Under the pieces are notes generated by a model. It did no database searches and had not been told where the DNA came from. It worked only from the letters and a program-made list of their open reading frames with translations. A program made the position numbers and the translations under genes. 33,578 nucleotides of DNA from Clostridia bacterium (GTDB lineage Bacteria; Bacillota; Clostridia; DUPQ01): positions 1-33,578 of the forward strand of contig JAFGIJ010000002.1 of NCBI GenBank assembly GCA_016929655.1. The letters run 5' to 3'. Position 1 is the first letter of the stretch. Every line of letters begins with the position of its first letter. Shown piece after piece: positions 31,204-33,578 of this stretch.

Positions 31204-32511
31204 TTATTTACATCCATATATTTTCTCCAGCATCCTAATTTCATCAGTACAGTCCCCGTAACAAAAGGCATAATGCTGACCAGAGAGATTCCTGATGAAG
31301 TCCTCCGCCGGTATATCAAGCCTCACATCAAGTGCAGGCATATAGCCCTGCCTTAGTTCTGTCGGCATCCCGGTGCCTTTCCCATATATGAAATGATACC
31401 CATCCATATCCTCTGCTATCCTCAGGTATGTGATGGTTCCCCCCTTGAAAACAAAGCTGTTCTGGATGCCTTCAAAACCGTAACCGGGCATGAAATTCCT
31501 GACAATCTTCTCACCGGAACCGAGTTCATAGGGTATCATCCCACAGGGAGAAAACTTCACAAAGCCTTCACTGTCAACATCCAGGGCATCACCATATGCC
31601 GGAATTCCCCCTGAAAGATATTTCAAGGCAAGCATTGAAACACTGCAAGGTATGTCTCCTTCACATGATGTTACCACTCCTTCCCCGGCAAGCATGGAAA
31701 GCGGCACACATGCCGTCATTCCAAGCTCCTTTGAAAATTCATACTGGCACTTAACATTTATTGCATCAAAACCTTCACTCCATTTTTTCAATGCACAATA
31801 CATCCTCAGTGATTTTTCCAATGACTCGTCTGTTACTTCAGAATGAATTGCTGCCTTTTCCAGGAGAACTGATTTAGCTTTGGAGATTTCCCCGGGGGTA
31901 ACTTTATCCATCATATTGACAATGGTATACGAGTCGGTTTGCAGAACCTCCGGGCCAATCTTTTTTCTTAGCATCGGAGCATCAAACATACCCGTATATA
32001 TTCCCATGGAACTGTATCCTACAAGGCCGATCAGGCTTCTTTTCAATCTGTAGCGCGCTGATGCAGCACTTGTAAAAATTTTGATATTGGATATGGTCCT
32101 GGAATTATCTGGATTACCTGTAAATGTTTCATGATTATATTCCATTTTTTTAAATGCACCGGTTAGCATAGCAAGGGAAACGAAAGAACCAGTCGACTCC
32201 CTTTTACCCTCATGGTCAAACATGCCCATGCCCCATAAAGCAAATGGAATATGTTCTATTTCAGTAACCGCAGCCATAACTACAGGACATTCCACCCAGG
32301 TTGCAGGAAAAATTATTACACTGCTTGTTCTTCCCTTCAAGAGTTCAGATGAAGCTTTTCCCGCTTCATGAATGTCCGTATGGATTTTCCCATCATAAAC
32401 AATATCAATTCCTGCATCAACTAAAGCCCTGACTGCCTCCAATGTCTTTGCCCGGGCCATTTCACTTACATAATCACCATGTCCTACTGCCAGAAATCCG
32501 GTTTTCATCAC
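31204..32511 (-). CDS. L-fucose/L-arabinose isomerase family protein
   Basis: 435 aa. TGFLAVGHGDYV, VIIFPATWVECPVV, LIGLVGYSSMGIYTGMFD and the C-terminal YALxx-like segments fit the FucI/AraA-like isomerase superfamily, which interconverts aldoses and ketoses with a divalent metal. The pairing with an FGGY kinase (4-nt overlap, ATGA) supports sugar catabolism by isomerisation then phosphorylation. The individual substrate is not clear, and the metal ligands were not mapped. Confidence 0.8.
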   Translation of the reverse strand: MMKTGFLAVGHGDYVSEMARAKTLEAVRALVDAGIDIVYDGKIHTDIHEAGKASSELLKGRTSSVIIFPATWVECPVVMAAVTEIEHIPFALWGMGMFDHEGKRESTGSFVSLAMLTGAFKKMEYNHETFTGNPDNSRTISNIKIFTSAASARYRLKRSLIGLVGYSSMGIYTGMFDAPMLRKKIGPEVLQTDSYTIVNMMDKVTPGEISKAKSVLLEKAAIHSEVTDESLEKSLRMYCALKKWSEGFDAINVKCQYEFSKELGMTACVPLSMLAGEGVVTSCEGDIPCSVSMLALKYLSGGIPAYGDALDVDSEGFVKFSPCGMIPYELGSGEKIVRNFMPGYGFEGIQNSFVFKGGTITYLRIAEDMDGYHFIYGKGTGMPTELRQGYMPALDVRLDIPAEDFIRNLSGQHYAFCYGDCTDEIRMLEKIYGCK

Positions 32512-33578
32512 ACACCACCAAATATTTTATTTTCAAGCTTCTTATATTCTCTATATTTAGTTTCATATCTCTTTGTTTTTTTCAGATCCGGATAAAATAT
32601 CCACTTGACAACAGATTCCGGAGAATGTGCCGGACCAAGTGCCCGAGAACACATAATTGCAGCTCCGAGGCATGCACACTCTTCAAGATATGGTAACCTG
32701 ACTTCCCTGCCTGTTACATCTGATATTATCCTAAGCCATATTTCACTTGATGCACCACCGCCGAAAACAGATATTGAAGTGAAGGATTTTCCAAGTGACT
32801 CCATTTTATCCAAATTGGCTTTAATATTAAATGCTACACTTTCAAGTACAGCTGCTGCCATCTGACTATTACTTGTATCCAGGGTAATCCCAAGAAATCC
32901 TCCGCCTTTTGCATCATACCATTCAGGGGAAGCCGTCCCACCTAGATATGGAAAGAAAATTACATTGTCCGGCAGTTTATCTGTATCATAAAGCAATGCA
33001 ATACTGTCGTCGATTTCCATGTATGATCTTCTGCCGCCCATATTGTCTCTGAACCATTTGACAGATGCTCCTGCAGTTGAACCAAATCCTTCCAGAACCC
33101 AGCTTTTCCCGTCAACGTATGGAAAACAAGGAAGGCTCATATCATCCAAAAAAACCGGCTCATCAAAGAGCGCTGTTATTGCACATGAAGTTCCAAGGGA
33201 AACCGTGACGCAGTCAGATGATAAACCCGCCCCCAAAGCTGCACATTTCTGGTCCTGTCCCCCCGTTGAAATCAAAACACCTTCCGGAAGACCCATTTTC
33301 AGGCTGTTTTCTGCTGTCAGATATCCCACAGCTGTTCCGGATTGGTATACTTCGGGCATCTTATCCAATGAGACTCCGGCATATTCAAGTATGTCCGGAT
33401 CCCATCTCTTTTTGGTTATATCATAAGCCATTGTCCCCGCAGCAATACTATCCTCCGTTACATAATTTCCACTCAACTGAAAAATTATATAGTCATGGGC
33501 AGTAAGGAATTTATAGGTATTTTCATATATCCCAGGTTTGTTTTCCCTGAGCCACATTATTTTGGGTAATGTATAAGC
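32508..33578 (-). CDS. FGGY-family carbohydrate kinase (xylulokinase-like), N-terminus beyond the right edge
   Basis: At least 356 codons are visible; the frame continues open to the window edge (AYTLPKIM before the listed Met), so the true start lies to the right. Typical features: TAHDYIIFQLSG, STGGQDQKCAALGAG, VTVSLGTSCA, and the C-terminal VFGGGASSEIWLRIISDVTG of FGGY kinases. It phosphorylates a keto-sugar with ATP, probably the product of the isomerase encoded immediately downstream. About 130-150 N-terminal residues are missing compared with full-length members. Confidence 0.92.
   Translation of the reverse strand, partial: AYTLPKIMWLRENKPGIYENTYKFLTAHDYIIFQLSGNYVTEDSIAAGTMAYDITKKRWDPDILEYAGVSLDKMPEVYQSGTAVGYLTAENSLKMGLPEGVLISTGGQDQKCAALGAGLSSDCVTVSLGTSCAITALFDEPVFLDDMSLPCFPYVDGKSWVLEGFGSTAGASVKWFRDNMGGRRSYMEIDDSIALLYDTDKLPDNVIFFPYLGGTASPEWYDAKGGGFLGITLDTSNSQMAAAVLESVAFNIKANLDKMESLGKSFTSISVFGGGASSEIWLRIISDVTGREVRLPYLEECACLGAAIMCSRALGPAHSPESVVKWIFYPDLKKTKRYETKYREYKKLENKIFGGV

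Overview
The window looks like a chromosomal segment of a Gram-positive, Clostridia-like (Bacillota) anaerobe. The reasons are strong AGGAGG-type ribosome binding sites, frequent GTG/TTG starts, two lipoproteins, MscL, a perfect Gram-positive LexA (DinR) box, a ferredoxin-domain MinD / NifX / Mrp cluster typical of anaerobes, and moderately AT-rich DNA. There are no rRNA, tRNA, phage or insertion-sequence genes, and no CRISPR array. The placement is inference; no taxonomic marker gene is present.

Region 1 (1-10676, minus strand). The left edge holds the C-terminal end of an RHS/YD-repeat protein that is frameshifted and lacks its N-terminus. Next comes a very compact 12-gene minus-strand run, read from 10676 down to 1058: a beta-propeller glycosidase-like protein, a Nudix hydrolase, a Phd/YefM-like antitoxin with a HicA-like toxin, an HD hydrolase, a double GNAT, a metallophosphoesterase, a second Nudix, a GNAT, a HAD hydrolase, an alpha-toroid protein, and an SGNH-esterase/sialidase-like fusion. 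Most junctions overlap or lie within 30 nt.

Region 2 (10775-14321). A small lipoprotein gene converges on a GNAT-RLAN-ATP-grasp fusion. A monocistronic heliorhodopsin gene follows, with its own promoter and a strong terminator.

Region 3 (14328-18409, plus strand). A perfect 20-bp palindrome covers the -35 box of an operon encoding DUF5320, DUF134 (HTH), a NifX-like protein, two MinD-type ATPases with inserted 2x[4Fe-4S] domains, Mrp/NBP35 and a second NifX-like protein. This is an iron-sulfur/metal-cofactor handling set, not evidence of nitrogen fixation.

Region 4 (18419-23462, minus strand). A probable operon runs from a tiny 11-residue-repeat ORF through an (alpha/alpha)6 glycosidase-like protein, a lipoprotein with five HPH...CxxC repeats, and a Rieske oxygenase to the UV endonuclease UvsE.

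Region 5 (23502-29315). This holds mscL, a flavin/NAD reductase, arsenate reductase, an HD-CHAD fusion, a UroD-family protein, a small SOS-controlled gene and a CPBP protease.

Region 6 (27941-33578). Carbohydrate genes: GH4, a fucose/arabinose isomerase-like protein and a partial FGGY kinase. Two long perfect inverted repeats lie upstream of the UroD-family and GH4 genes, which share an 11-bp leader motif. A small terminator-bounded transcript unit follows GH4.

The main points of interest are the complete heliorhodopsin and its light/UV-themed neighbourhood, the palindrome-controlled Fe-S operon, the LexA-controlled small gene, the hybrid toxin-antitoxin pair, the long palindromes and the in-frame 33-bp repeat.
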